A stretch of DNA of 64,000 nt from Lachnospiraceae bacterium (GCA_016288005.1 JAEEXY010000006.1:1-64000); one strand, 5' to 3'; shown: positions 47,192 through 56,807, numbered from the stretch's first letter. The notes: a model not told the origin generated them from the letters alone. Translations and numbers: made by a program.

Positions 47192-47680
47192 CTAATCCCA
47201 CATTACATGCTCTTTGACTTCAAGCGGCACCTTGCAGTTCGGACACAGCACTTCTTCTTTTTCGTCCACAATACGCATGTCACCGCCGCATTTTTCGCAT
47301 TTATGAGGATATTTGGCGAATTCTGTATATTTTTCTTCCAGATCCATCCATGAAACGTACACTATATCCTTGTTGGGAGCGTCACCGGGCTTTTTGCCTT
47401 TATCTTTCTTATCACTGATCTTCGCTTTGGGAACATACATGGTCAGGTCTTTCCCGTATGCCAAATTGCCGCATTTGGTGCAGCAGAGCGTAACGTTTTC
47501 TGCGCTGATCGCACCATCCTCATGCTCTTGGAAAAAAGTCTGAAGTTCTGTTCCCAGTTCGCCTTTTTTAGCCTTTCTGACAGTTTCCTCATAGGCCTTT
47601 GGAAACATGAATCCTATGCCGGTTATGGCATGAAACTTGTAGCTGCATTTTGGACATCTCATCGTATAACCTGAACCCAT
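47192..47680 (-). CDS. zinc-ribbon protein with several CxxC pairs
   Basis: The ATG at 47680 lies 7 bases after GGAGG; an ATG at 47686 is too close. 162 residues with four cysteine pairs: MRCPKCSY, TLCCTKCGN, HKCEKCGG and VLCPNCKV. They would make two zinc ribbons, one at each end, joined by a charged helical part. No enzyme motif is visible. The role is unknown; RNA, DNA or protein binding are all possible. Confidence 0.7.
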   Translation of the reverse strand: MGSGYTMRCPKCSYKFHAITGIGFMFPKAYEETVRKAKKGELGTELQTFFQEHEDGAISAENVTLCCTKCGNLAYGKDLTMYVPKAKISDKKDKGKKPGDAPNKDIVYVSWMDLEEKYTEFAKYPHKCEKCGGDMRIVDEKEEVLCPNCKVPLEVKEHVMWD

Positions 47681-47770
47681 AATCATACCTCCTTAAGCAA
47701 TTAGTTACTCACTGAAAAGCTGTTTATCACCCCAATGTTGCAAATAGATTATAACATGAAAAGTGTATTA

Positions 47771-47799
47771 TTGCCACAACCCGTGATCAGTTGTATAAT
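47771..47799 (+). promoter_or_regulatory. promoter of the peptidase-NagZ gene
   Basis: TTGCCA (47771-47776) and TATAAT (47794-47799) with a 17-base spacer. GGGGGAG precedes the ATG. Confidence 0.65.
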
Positions 47800-47867
47800 T
47801 CTATTCGCTTATTTTAGGGAAAAGACGCGGCATATCTTAAATAAGCCGCTATCGGGGGAGTTTTTGA

Positions 47868-50294
47868 ATGAAAAACCGTTTTTTGTTTATTTGCGTATTA
47901 TTGGTATTTGCCTGCACGACGGCGGGCTGCGCCAATCATATGACAGGCGGGACGGACACAGATCCGACGCCTGTTGTTACAGTAACGGAGACACCTAAAC
48001 CGACTGAAGAACCGGTTCTCATAGATACCCCGGCGCCGACTGATGAACCGGGAACTACCGGACCTGCAGCGCCTGAGGTAACTTCCGCGACGGACGGGAC
48101 AGCTGCCGGGACGTTAACGCCCTCTCCCACTCCCGTACCGCAGGAAGCGGTCGATGAAGCTGTCCGCATTGCGGCCTTGCACGGACTTACCGAAGACAAA
48201 CTGCACGGCGAGTACGCTCTGTTCCTGGATTTTTCCAAAGCGGCCGAGGCCAACAAAAATCTGAATGAATATAAGGAAACCCTGTACAGGATATTCCCGG
48301 TTATAGCGGATAATACCGCGTACATTGACCGCGAATACCTGCTGAAATGCGCGGCAGAGCTGAGCATCATCGATAACGAGATCTCCGGCGCGCACCGCGG
48401 CGAGTACCATTGGGACATTAATACGGTCATGGTCAATACGATCAGGGAAGAACCCGTCGATCACCGCTGGACCGCTACCGTATTCCATGAGCTCATGCAT
48501 TTTGTGGATCACTGTGCCGGGAGCGACTTCGATGAATGGTATTATCTCCTGGATGATAAGGTGCTTACGTTTGGTGAGTTCCTTGAGTTGTCTGATGAGG
48601 ACATGAGCAGGGCCGAGCCGTGCCTGGCGGCGGATTATATCATTGAAAGCGGCGCAGAGCTGTTCACCGCAAAGTATTTTTCCGGTGCGACACAGTCGTA
48701 CTATGAGTCCTGCCAGTTTTTGTCGGGGCTTGAGTATATCTACGGTACGGAAAGAATAAAGGAGCTGTTTTTCAGCACCGATTCCGATGTAAAGTCCGCA
48801 AAGATATTCTTTGACGCGGGCTATTCATATGACCGGTACGAGGATGCGACAGAGTCTCTTAACTGGCTGACATATCCTGAGCGATGCATCAGGCCCGACA
48901 ACTATATCTCACCGGAGGAAATACTGACCGATCTGTATAAGTCTGAGCTCGGTGACGGATGGGAAACGGACAGGGAATTCAGGTATATCCTTGATACTTT
49001 TACCGCGGACTGGGATTATTGCGAAAGGTTGAACGCGAAGGTATACGCGGACCTTAACTTTACGCCCGTACTGCTCTGCTCACCTCCGGCGCCGGTGATC
49101 ATCGACGGTGAAATGACTCTGGGCGCCTACGCGACCTGGACCGATCCCAATACAAAAAGAACGGTAAACGGGGCTATAACTGCGGGATACGATTTTGAAA
49201 AGGAAAAACCGGTCGGCTACAGACTGATCGATATGGAAGAAATGGAAAACATATTATTCAGAGGTGCTTATGATATCGGCGCGATGACGCTGCGCGAAAA
49301 GATACTGCAGATGTGCGTGATCACGCCCGAACAGCTCGGTAACTGGAATATGACCTCTGTCGGAGAAAATGAGCTTGCCGCTCTCAGGAAGTACCCTGTC
49401 GGCGGTGTGATCTTTTTCGAGGACCAGCTGCAGGACCCGGACCAGACCCGTAATATGCTCTCAAAGCTTCAGGAATATGCCCGGGAGGCCGGACTGCCCC
49501 GGCTGTTTCTGTGCGTGGACGAGGAAGGCGGCAAAGTGGCCCGCATAGCAAATAATCCGGCTTTCAATGTGAAAAATCCCGGGCCGATGAAGGATATAGA
49601 AACTGTCGATGACGCAGCAGGAGTCGGACGGTATATCGGAAAATATCTGAGCGATCTGGGATTTAACGTCGATTTCGCTCCCGATGCGGATGTGCTGACC
49701 GCTCCCGGCAGTAAGATCATCGGAAACAGGTCGTTCGGCGATGACCCGCAAAAGGTCACGGAGTATGCCGCTGCCGTATCGGACGGACTGCACGAGTACG
49801 GGATACTCTCCTGCTTTAAGCATTTTCCTGGGCACGGCGCCGTTGAGGCCGATACTCATGAGGGGCTTGCTTATACCGACAAATCACTCGAAGACCTTAT
49901 GGCCTGCGAGATCATCCCTTTTGCTAAGGCCGGTGATCTGGGCATCGATATGGTCATGGCTGCGCACATCTCTGTGCCTGCCATACTCGGAGACAATACT
50001 CCGTGCTCGCTGTCGGAATACATGCTGACGACGATTCTTAAAGAGCGGCTCGGCTACAAGGGGCTTGTGATCACCGATGCCCTTAACATGGGCGCGGTCA
50101 CAAAAGACCTCGCGGACGGTGAAGCTGCGGTAATGGCCGTAAAGGCAGGCGTTGATATCCTGCTGATGCCTCCGGATCTCGATGCCGCAGCAGACGCGAT
50201 CGAAGCTGCCGTGACGAACGGTGAGATCGCCGAATCCAGGATCAATGAGGCGGTTGAAAAGATACTGGCAAAGAAGCTGAGCGGAATCCAATGA
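47868..50294 (+). CDS. lipoprotein: zinc-metallopeptidase-like domain fused to NagZ-type GH3 glycosidase
   Basis: An 808-residue lipoprotein: lipobox TAGC, Cys21. A Thr/Pro-rich spacer (about 30-92) precedes a helical domain with HELMH at 207-211 and a downstream acidic candidate ligand near 260-264 (IIESGAELFTAKYF), the gluzincin layout. From about 470 it is GH3: DEEGGKVARI substrate loop, the NagZ-specific KHFPGHG (651-657) with D662 and H664, and the nucleophile Asp737 in ITDALNM. NagZ removes N-acetylglucosamine from peptidoglycan. A single frame covers both parts, and it ends before a terminator. The peptidase substrate is unknown; wall peptides are a natural guess. Confidence 0.85.
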   Translation: MKNRFLFICVLLVFACTTAGCANHMTGGTDTDPTPVVTVTETPKPTEEPVLIDTPAPTDEPGTTGPAAPEVTSATDGTAAGTLTPSPTPVPQEAVDEAVRIAALHGLTEDKLHGEYALFLDFSKAAEANKNLNEYKETLYRIFPVIADNTAYIDREYLLKCAAELSIIDNEISGAHRGEYHWDINTVMVNTIREEPVDHRWTATVFHELMHFVDHCAGSDFDEWYYLLDDKVLTFGEFLELSDEDMSRAEPCLAADYIIESGAELFTAKYFSGATQSYYESCQFLSGLEYIYGTERIKELFFSTDSDVKSAKIFFDAGYSYDRYEDATESLNWLTYPERCIRPDNYISPEEILTDLYKSELGDGWETDREFRYILDTFTADWDYCERLNAKVYADLNFTPVLLCSPPAPVIIDGEMTLGAYATWTDPNTKRTVNGAITAGYDFEKEKPVGYRLIDMEEMENILFRGAYDIGAMTLREKILQMCVITPEQLGNWNMTSVGENELAALRKYPVGGVIFFEDQLQDPDQTRNMLSKLQEYAREAGLPRLFLCVDEEGGKVARIANNPAFNVKNPGPMKDIETVDDAAGVGRYIGKYLSDLGFNVDFAPDADVLTAPGSKIIGNRSFGDDPQKVTEYAAAVSDGLHEYGILSCFKHFPGHGAVEADTHEGLAYTDKSLEDLMACEIIPFAKAGDLGIDMVMAAHISVPAILGDNTPCSLSEYMLTTILKERLGYKGLVITDALNMGAVTKDLADGEAAVMAVKAGVDILLMPPDLDAAADAIEAAVTNGEIAESRINEAVEKILAKKLSGIQ

Positions 50295-50310
50295 CTCTTC
50301 GGATCTCATC

Positions 50311-50343
50311 AAAGGCAGCAGGTTAAAACCTACTGCCTTTTCC
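50311..50343 (+). terminator. terminator after the peptidase-NagZ gene
   Basis: Arms AAAGGCAGCAGGTT (50311-50324) and 50327-50340 with one mismatch, then TTTCC. Confidence 0.8.
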
Positions 50344-50349
50344 TGTAAA

Positions 50350-50378
50350 TTGACTAATGTCTGAGATGTTGATAATAT
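50350..50378 (+). promoter_or_regulatory. promoter of the VanW-adenylase-carrier-propeller operon
   Basis: TTGACT (50350-50355) and TAATAT (50373-50378), 17-base spacer, right after a terminator; GGGGGAGAG precedes the vanW-like ATG. Confidence 0.7.
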
Positions 50379-50399
50379 AGTTTCCATGGGGGAGAGTAT

Positions 50400-51224
50400 A
50401 TGAAACGCAGATTATTCTGTACGTTAGGACCGGGGTGTTACCGGATCTCTGTGGAGAAAGAGATTCTCAAAAGAAAACTGTCAGATCTCATTCATCATGA
50501 AAAATTCGCAAAGCAGCGGAACGGTGAGTTTCCCAATATCGTGAAAGGCCACCGTTCTGTTATCGTGCGCCGCCTGAACGGTGTCGACCTCCGTCTGCAG
50601 GAGAACAAAGCCACCAATCTGAAGCTGGCATGCGAAAAGATCAACGGAGTCGTTATACGCCCGGGCGAAGTCTTCTCCTTCTGGAAGCTTGTCGGCCGTC
50701 CCACAAAACGAAAGGGCTACAAAGAAGGCCTGGTCATCAGCAAAAACAGGCTTACGAGCGGTATCGGCGGCGGACTTTGCCAGATGGCCAATATGGTCCA
50801 CTGGCTCGTACTGAACAGCCCTCTCACCGTTACAGAGCTGCATCATCACTCCGATGCCCTGTTTCCCGACGAAAGACGTCGAGTTCCTTTCGGGACCGGC
50901 ACATCCGTAAGCTACAACTATATCGATTACCGGTTTAAGAACAACACCGATCAGAGCCTGCAGATCCTCATCCGGATTGAAGACGGAGATCTGTGCGGCG
51001 AGCTGCGCAGCGTTAGACCTTATCCTTACCGCTATAGGCTTGAGGAGGAGGATCATCATTTTTCCGAGGAAGACGGCATCTTTTACCGCATCTCAAAAGT
51101 ATACCGTCTGGTCATCGACAGAGAATCCGGCGATCTGCTTGAAAAAGAGCTCATACTGGATAATCATTCGAAAGTAATGTACGATTACAGCCTGATCCCC
51201 GAAGACCAGATCAGGCAGACTTGA
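50400..51224 (+). CDS. VanW family protein
   Basis: 274 residues with the VanW core: VVIRPGEVFSFWKLVGRPT, GIGGGLCQMANMVHWL and HHHSDALFPDERRRVPFG in pieces. It is shorter than wall-anchored VanW proteins, with no signal peptide, G5 domain or membrane segment. VanW occurs in some vancomycin-resistance clusters but has no proven function. It is the first gene of a four-gene operon; the next gene begins within 16 bases. Confidence 0.88.
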   Translation: MKRRLFCTLGPGCYRISVEKEILKRKLSDLIHHEKFAKQRNGEFPNIVKGHRSVIVRRLNGVDLRLQENKATNLKLACEKINGVVIRPGEVFSFWKLVGRPTKRKGYKEGLVISKNRLTSGIGGGLCQMANMVHWLVLNSPLTVTELHHHSDALFPDERRRVPFGTGTSVSYNYIDYRFKNNTDQSLQILIRIEDGDLCGELRSVRPYPYRYRLEEEDHHFSEEDGIFYRISKVYRLVIDRESGDLLEKELILDNHSKVMYDYSLIPEDQIRQT

Positions 51225-51239
51225 ATCATGGAGCGTCCG

Positions 51240-52604
51240 ATGAACCCTATTGCAAAAAGGCTTTTGTCCGCTGCTTCGAAATACCCTGATGTGACCGCTT
51301 ACCGCACATCTATGCGCTCGGTTTCATACAGCGAGCTGTTCGGTATTGCGGACAGGCTTTCAACAGACCTTAATCTTAAGGGGACTTCACCTGTCATTAT
51401 AAAGAGCCGTAAAACACCCGAGACCGCCGCATGCATCATCGCCTGCGTTCTGTCAGGCAGGGCTTATGTTCCGGTGGCACCCGACATACCCGCAGTAAGG
51501 CTTGATACTGTCATTTCACGTACAGGCAGCGAGCTGATGTTTGATGACGGAAGCTTTATCTCCGTTACGAAAAGCTCCGATACGCCTGACGATACATTCG
51601 AGGATACGGCCTATATCATATTTACTTCGGGAAGTACGGGTATTCCGAAAGGCGTACCTATCTCCTATGGCAACCTGGATAATTTCATCACCTGGATCAG
51701 CGGGCTTTGCCCTCTTGAATCATACCGCAATACTGCTGTTTTTAACCATGCGTCATTCAGCTTCGACCTGAGCGTCGCCGCCATGTACTACGCATGGTGC
51801 GGCGGACATACGCTGGTGGATGCCGACACCAATGTTTTATCCGACTATACCGGGATCCTTGACATCTTTGGCAAGGCCTGCGTTGAGGTTGCGGTCATGA
51901 CTCCGACATTTGCCAATCTCTGTCTGCTGGACCGTTCCTTTTGCGCTGCTGTCCTTCCCTCCTTAAGATGCATATATTTTTGCGGCGAACAGCTTACTGT
52001 GCGTACCGTGGAACGGCTGTGGGCCGCTTTCCCGGACCTTAGGATAATAAATGCCTACGGACCCACAGAGGCGACCAGCGCGGTTTGCGCAGCAAACATC
52101 ACACCCGATATGCTCACAAAGCCTTATCTTCCGATAGGGACGGCTAACGGAAACGCGGTTGATATCAGCGTGGAGAACGGTGAGATCGTCCTTCGCGGTG
52201 CCTCGGTCTTCAGAGGATATCTCGGTGAAGAAAAGGCCGGATGCGATGCAAACCGCTACAGGACGGGGGATCTCGGTTACACGGAAGGCGGGTATCTCTA
52301 TTGTACCGGACGTATCGACGATCAGGTCAAATACAAAGGCTACCGCATAGAGCTGAGCGATATAGAAAACAACCTGAACCTGATCCCCGGTGTGCGTCAG
52401 AGCGCGGTAACCGCGGTGCGTGACGTGCAGGGGCAGGTCAGATATCTTAAGGCCTTTATTGCTGCGGAAGCCCTCGAAACCGAGGCGATCCGCGCAGCCC
52501 TTAAAGAAACTCTCCCCGAATATATGATCCCAAAGATCATCACCGTTACGGATAAGCTCCCCGTAACCGTCAACGGCAAAACAGACAGAAAGGCGCTCAC
52601 ATAA
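51240..52604 (+). CDS. DltA-like amino-acid adenylating enzyme
   Basis: Activates a carboxylate, probably an amino acid, with ATP and loads it on the carrier encoded next. The ATG at 51240 follows GGAG by 6 bases; the ATG at 51228 is the alternative and adds four residues. Numbering from 51228: A3 FTSGSTGIPKG (132-142), A4 FSFDLSV with the amine-binding Asp180, A5 NAYGPTEAT (275-283), A7 YRTGDLGY, A8 GRIDDQVKYKGYRIE, A10 Lys451 in VNGKTDRK. FSFDLSV and FCGEQL match DltA, so D-alanine is the likely substrate; a beta- or other amino acid is possible. No DltB or DltD is nearby. Confidence 0.82.
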   Translation: MNPIAKRLLSAASKYPDVTAYRTSMRSVSYSELFGIADRLSTDLNLKGTSPVIIKSRKTPETAACIIACVLSGRAYVPVAPDIPAVRLDTVISRTGSELMFDDGSFISVTKSSDTPDDTFEDTAYIIFTSGSTGIPKGVPISYGNLDNFITWISGLCPLESYRNTAVFNHASFSFDLSVAAMYYAWCGGHTLVDADTNVLSDYTGILDIFGKACVEVAVMTPTFANLCLLDRSFCAAVLPSLRCIYFCGEQLTVRTVERLWAAFPDLRIINAYGPTEATSAVCAANITPDMLTKPYLPIGTANGNAVDISVENGEIVLRGASVFRGYLGEEKAGCDANRYRTGDLGYTEGGYLYCTGRIDDQVKYKGYRIELSDIENNLNLIPGVRQSAVTAVRDVQGQVRYLKAFIAAEALETEAIRAALKETLPEYMIPKIITVTDKLPVTVNGKTDRKALT

Positions 52605-52849
52605 TGATCGATGTCAGGGCAGTGTTGTTTGATGTTTGTGAGGATGAGCGTGTTTTCGAAAAGGATATTGACCTGATCGAGAACGGTATCCTCGACTCAC
52701 TCGCGTTTATAGAGTTTTTCTACAGTCTGGAGGATCACGGCATAGATCTGCAGCCGACGCAGGTCAGCCGCGACGATCTAAGGACCCCTGAAGCCATAGA
52801 AAAGCTCATTTTCGAATATCTCGGACAAAGAACGGAAACGGCAAAATGA
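52604..52849 (+). CDS. DltC-like acyl carrier protein
   Basis: 81 residues. The phosphopantetheine Ser is Ser32 in NGILDSLAFIEFF, and the TPEAIEKLIFEYL end resembles DltC. Its ATG overlaps the adenylase stop by one base. It should be modified by a phosphopantetheinyl transferase encoded elsewhere and carry the activated residue as a thioester. Confidence 0.85.
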   Translation: MIDVRAVLFDVCEDERVFEKDIDLIENGILDSLAFIEFFYSLEDHGIDLQPTQVSRDDLRTPEAIEKLIFEYLGQRTETAK

Positions 52850-54618
52850 TGACCGAATTAACACAGCAGACTGAGAAAAAGAAAACAAAGCCTGTTCGCA
52901 TGATCCTTGCGGCCGGGGCTTTGCTGCTGTTTGCCTTTTTATGCGTTTTATTTGTCTTACTGATCAAGGTCAAAGGCAATCCGAAATATCTGGGTAATTT
53001 CATTACAAAAACAAGAGGCGCGCTTGAGACCGTGCGCTTTGAGCATGGATCCGGCTGCTCTTCCGCCCCTCATGCAGCCGCCGAAACCGCTCCGGAAATA
53101 TTCCTGAATAAGACACTTATAGCAGTTAACGGAACGGAAACAACAGACTACCGGAGGCAAAACCCGATCTCCTTCAGCGATGATGACATAAAAAGCATAC
53201 AGGAGCACGGGATACTGACATTTCGCGGAAACTACCGGCGAAGCCTCAGTTCCTTCGGAACCGCCAATCTCAGCGAATACCGGCTCGAACACAGCTGGAC
53301 ATTCGAAACCGGGCGCTCTCTGAAAAGCGACGGCGTCAATTACTGGTCCGGAAACGGCTGGACGGGCCAGCCCCTGGCCGTGAACTGGGACGAAGACACA
53401 AAACAGCTGATGAACCTGTATGATTCCGCCAAAAACAAACATGATCTGTGCGAAATCATTTATCCCGGCATGGACGGCATGATACGCTTTCTGGATATTG
53501 AAACAGGCGAACCCACACGTGATCCCATAAATGTCGGGATGGCCTTTAAGGGTACCTGTTCCCTGCATCCGTCTTACCCCGTGCTGATCTGCGGCTCGGG
53601 CGATTTTGCCGCCGGAGCTTTCGGTGAACAGGTAAGCGCGCGTTTTTTTCTGTACAGCCTCATCGACGGAACAAAGCTGTACGAATTCGGTGCTGACGAC
53701 CCGTTTGCGCCGCGTGCCTGGCACGGATTTGACAGTTCTCCGATATTCTATGCTCCGACCGATACCGTGATCTGTCCCGGTGAGAACGGAGTCCTCTATA
53801 CGGTCGATCTTAATATCGTTTTTGACAGAGAAACGGGAACATTGACCGTTTCGCCCGAAGAACAGGTCCGTTATGTTTATTATTCAAAGGCCGCGGATCT
53901 TAGGTATGAGTCATCCGAGGCAAGCAACGGCTCCGGCATTGAAAACAGTGCCGTAATTTTTGACCGGTATCTGTTTTTCGGTGATAACGGCGGGATTTTT
54001 CAGTGTCTCGATCTCAATTCGATGCAGCCTGTGTGGGTCACGGATCTGCTCGAAGATATCAACTCCAGTCCCGTGCTCGAACAGACACCTGACGGCGGAT
54101 TATGTCTGTATGTCGCTACAACCCTAAAATACGGCTATAACGACAACAACATCGGTGAAGCATGCCTGTACAAACTGGACGCCTTTACAGGCGAGATCAT
54201 CTGGAAAAAGCCCTATGAGGTGCACACCGTTCTCGGACTTGCAGGCGGATTTCTCTCGAGCGGAGCTTTAGGGGAAGGCCCGGTGAGCAATGCGATATTC
54301 TATACAGTCTCAAAGGTTCCTTCGGTAAACTCCTCTTACCTCGTCTCTGTTGACCGTTCAAGCGGCGAGGAGCTGTGGAAAAGAGATTTTCCATCCGACG
54401 CATGGAGCTCCGGGTGTCTTATATACGATCAGGACGGACAGGCATGGCTTATCCAGTGCTTTGGAAACGGCGATATCCTTTTGATCGACGCCAAGACGGG
54501 TGAAACCAAGAGCCGGGTTCACATGGGCGCAAATATCGAATCCACGCCCGCCATCGTCGGTAATCACCTGGTGGTCGGCACGCGAAACGAGCGTATAATC
54601 GGGATAACGCTCAGATGA
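52846..54618 (+). CDS. membrane-anchored PQQ-type beta-propeller protein
   Basis: 590 residues: a basic N-terminus, one membrane segment (about 19-41), then an extracellular WD-like repeat protein. Blade patterns of the PQQ enzyme type recur: LEHSWTFETG, SRDLKYGYN-like TLKYGYNDNN, YKLDAFTGEIIWKKPY, VDRSSGEELWKRDF and LLIDAKTGETKSR, so at least five to seven blades. It overlaps the carrier gene by 4 bases. Propellers of this type serve as dehydrogenases or as scaffolds such as BamB; the few Asp/Glu of a catalytic PQQ site were not confirmed. Together with the two preceding genes it repeats the domain order of AASDH. Confidence 0.8.
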   Translation: MMTELTQQTEKKKTKPVRMILAAGALLLFAFLCVLFVLLIKVKGNPKYLGNFITKTRGALETVRFEHGSGCSSAPHAAAETAPEIFLNKTLIAVNGTETTDYRRQNPISFSDDDIKSIQEHGILTFRGNYRRSLSSFGTANLSEYRLEHSWTFETGRSLKSDGVNYWSGNGWTGQPLAVNWDEDTKQLMNLYDSAKNKHDLCEIIYPGMDGMIRFLDIETGEPTRDPINVGMAFKGTCSLHPSYPVLICGSGDFAAGAFGEQVSARFFLYSLIDGTKLYEFGADDPFAPRAWHGFDSSPIFYAPTDTVICPGENGVLYTVDLNIVFDRETGTLTVSPEEQVRYVYYSKAADLRYESSEASNGSGIENSAVIFDRYLFFGDNGGIFQCLDLNSMQPVWVTDLLEDINSSPVLEQTPDGGLCLYVATTLKYGYNDNNIGEACLYKLDAFTGEIIWKKPYEVHTVLGLAGGFLSSGALGEGPVSNAIFYTVSKVPSVNSSYLVSVDRSSGEELWKRDFPSDAWSSGCLIYDQDGQAWLIQCFGNGDILLIDAKTGETKSRVHMGANIESTPAIVGNHLVVGTRNERIIGITLR

Positions 54619-54687
54619 GTATTTGAATAAAGACAACAGCTTCTATTTTAGTGTATAATATGATCAATAAAACAACAGGAGAATTCT

Positions 54688-55629
54688 ATGGGCGCTGAAC
54701 CTTTTGAACTGATCGCAAAGATACGTGAAAACATACATACTGCGTTTGTCGGCAGCGATACGATCGTCGACAGGCTGATATGCTGCCTTCTGGCGGAGGG
54801 ACATATTTTGCTCGAGGATGTGCCGGGAGTCGGAAAGACCACCCTCGCGCTCTCTCTGGCGCATTCTGTCAGCTGCTCGTTCGGACGTGTTTCATTTTCG
54901 CCCGACACGCTGCCGTCCGATATCACGGGCGTGTCCGTGTATAATGCCGCATCAAAGTCCTTCGAGTTCAAGCCCGGTCCCATATTGAACAATATATTCC
55001 TGGCCGATGAGATTAACCGTACACCGCCCAAGACTCAGTCCGCGCTGCTCGAGGTCATGCAGGAGAAAAAAGCCACGGTTGACGGCGTCTCCTACCCCAT
55101 CGACGGCATCTTTATGGTCATCGCCACACAGAATCCGGTTGAGTTTGCCGGCACATATCCCCTGCCCGAGGCGCAGCTCGACCGCTTCATGATGAAGCTC
55201 TCTTTGGGCTATCCGTCCAAAGAGGACGAGCTGAAGCTCGCAAACGTATTCCTTTCGGGGCATAATGCCGGCCGGGTCGGCAGCGTATGCACCATGGACG
55301 ACATAATCAGGCTTCAGGACATGGTCAAAAAAGTGACCGTCGCCGATAATGTGCTCGGCTATATACACAACATCGTCGACGCTACCAGAAAGGAAAAGCG
55401 CTTTGTTATCGGCGCCAGCCCCCGCGCCATGCTCTCGCTCGTCCGCGCTTCCCAGGCCAATGCTTTTATGTCCGGCCGCGACTATGTAAGGCCCGATGAT
55501 GTAAAGCAAATGTATGTGCCGGTGCTCCTGCACAGGCTCATGCTGTCCGTTGAGGCGAAAATGTCACAGGAGGATCCTGAGTCCGTTCTGCGCGGTATCG
55601 TCTCCAAGGTTGAGGTTCCCGTCAAATGA
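54688..55629 (+). CDS. MoxR-type AAA+ ATPase
   Basis: 313 residues. Walker A is PGVGKTTLAL, Walker B is FLADEINRTPPK, and the sensor segment is FMVIATQNPVEFAGTYPLPEAQ in parts. MoxR ATPases act as chaperones for assembly or metal insertion in partner proteins. Its stop overlaps the DUF58 start by 4 bases, followed by a transglutaminase gene: a common triad. A TATAAT at 54654-54659 precedes it. Confidence 0.93.
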   Translation: MGAEPFELIAKIRENIHTAFVGSDTIVDRLICCLLAEGHILLEDVPGVGKTTLALSLAHSVSCSFGRVSFSPDTLPSDITGVSVYNAASKSFEFKPGPILNNIFLADEINRTPPKTQSALLEVMQEKKATVDGVSYPIDGIFMVIATQNPVEFAGTYPLPEAQLDRFMMKLSLGYPSKEDELKLANVFLSGHNAGRVGSVCTMDDIIRLQDMVKKVTVADNVLGYIHNIVDATRKEKRFVIGASPRAMLSLVRASQANAFMSGRDYVRPDDVKQMYVPVLLHRLMLSVEAKMSQEDPESVLRGIVSKVEVPVK

Positions 55630-56807
55630 GGAAAAATCGGATAATCTATTATCTGCTTTGCGCTGCGGCGTTGGCATTTGCCAGCTTTTACGGCGGTCCG
55701 GTCAGTTACACGATACTCTTCGGGCTGATACTTGTCATGCCTGTTTCTTTAACATATCTTTTAACCGTTTACTATTTTTTCAAGATCTATCAGTCCGCGT
55801 CAGGCAAACACATCACCGCGTATGAGCCCGTACCGTACTATTTTGTGCTGCAGAACGAATATCTGCTGAATTTCTGCCATATCAGGCCGAATATGTACTC
55901 CACCTTTTCGTATATCGAGAGCATGCCTGCAGACAGCGAATACGAGCTGCTCCCGCATGAAAATGCCCGTTATGACACAAAGCTCATATGCCGTTACCGC
56001 GGAGAATACAAAGTCGGCATAAAGAGCATCACGATCACCGATTTCCTGAAACTGTTCAGGATCACATATCATGTGCCCGAGCCGATCAGCGTCGTGGTCG
56101 CGCCCAGGATCCCGCAGCTCAGGTCGCTTCGCACTGACAACGATCCGACACGCAGCTCCTATAAGGAAAACCCCAATATCAGGCAGTATCCCGATGCTGC
56201 CGTAAGGGACTATATCCCGGGCGACCCGCCCAAGAGCATCCATCATAAACTGAGCGCGAAAACCGGGAGCTTAAAGAGCAGACTGTATTACGGCGAGGAA
56301 CGACAGGGTATCGCGATATATCTCGATACGCACAGGGTCTCAGAAGATGAATATGTTTATATCCCCATTGAGAACAAATGCCTGGAAACTGTCCTCGCCA
56401 TCGCGAATTATTACTCTGCGCTCTCAGTCACGAGCACGCTGAAATACTATGGTTCAGGCGGTCATGCATCAAACTGCTTCACGCAGGCAAAATGCTCTTC
56501 GAGACGTGAAATGGAGAGCTTCCACACGCTGGTGTCCGAGATACCGTTCAGACCCGATACAGACAGCGGCAGGTCGATCTCTCTATTGAGGAATGACCGC
56601 GATTTCACCGACTGCCTGGTCGCGTTCCTGGTGGTCACACAGATAAGCAAAGAGCTGAACGAGACGCTGAACGAACTGTCATTATCCGGTGTTTCCTGCG
56701 TGATCTACTATGTTTCTTATGAGCCCGACGTAAGCGGGATCATCTCGCTGCCCGACCAGATGGTCGTGCCGATACATCCCGAGGATGATCTCACCCGTGT
56801 TATGTAA
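55626..56807 (+). CDS. DUF58 membrane protein
   Basis: 393 residues with two N-terminal membrane segments (about 7-25 and 28-50) and the DUF58 signature RDYIPGDPPKSIHHKLSAK. The rest resembles a von Willebrand-A fold. The family is the regular partner of MoxR. The client is not known. Confidence 0.9.
   Translation: MRKNRIIYYLLCAAALAFASFYGGPVSYTILFGLILVMPVSLTYLLTVYYFFKIYQSASGKHITAYEPVPYYFVLQNEYLLNFCHIRPNMYSTFSYIESMPADSEYELLPHENARYDTKLICRYRGEYKVGIKSITITDFLKLFRITYHVPEPISVVVAPRIPQLRSLRTDNDPTRSSYKENPNIRQYPDAAVRDYIPGDPPKSIHHKLSAKTGSLKSRLYYGEERQGIAIYLDTHRVSEDEYVYIPIENKCLETVLAIANYYSALSVTSTLKYYGSGGHASNCFTQAKCSSRREMESFHTLVSEIPFRPDTDSGRSISLLRNDRDFTDCLVAFLVVTQISKELNETLNELSLSGVSCVIYYVSYEPDVSGIISLPDQMVVPIHPEDDLTRVM

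Noticed and set aside
45329-47686. Prophage or integrative element suggested by the tyrosine recombinase
   Set aside because: No excisionase, replication, phage structural or conjugation gene is nearby; length and N-terminus fit XerS.
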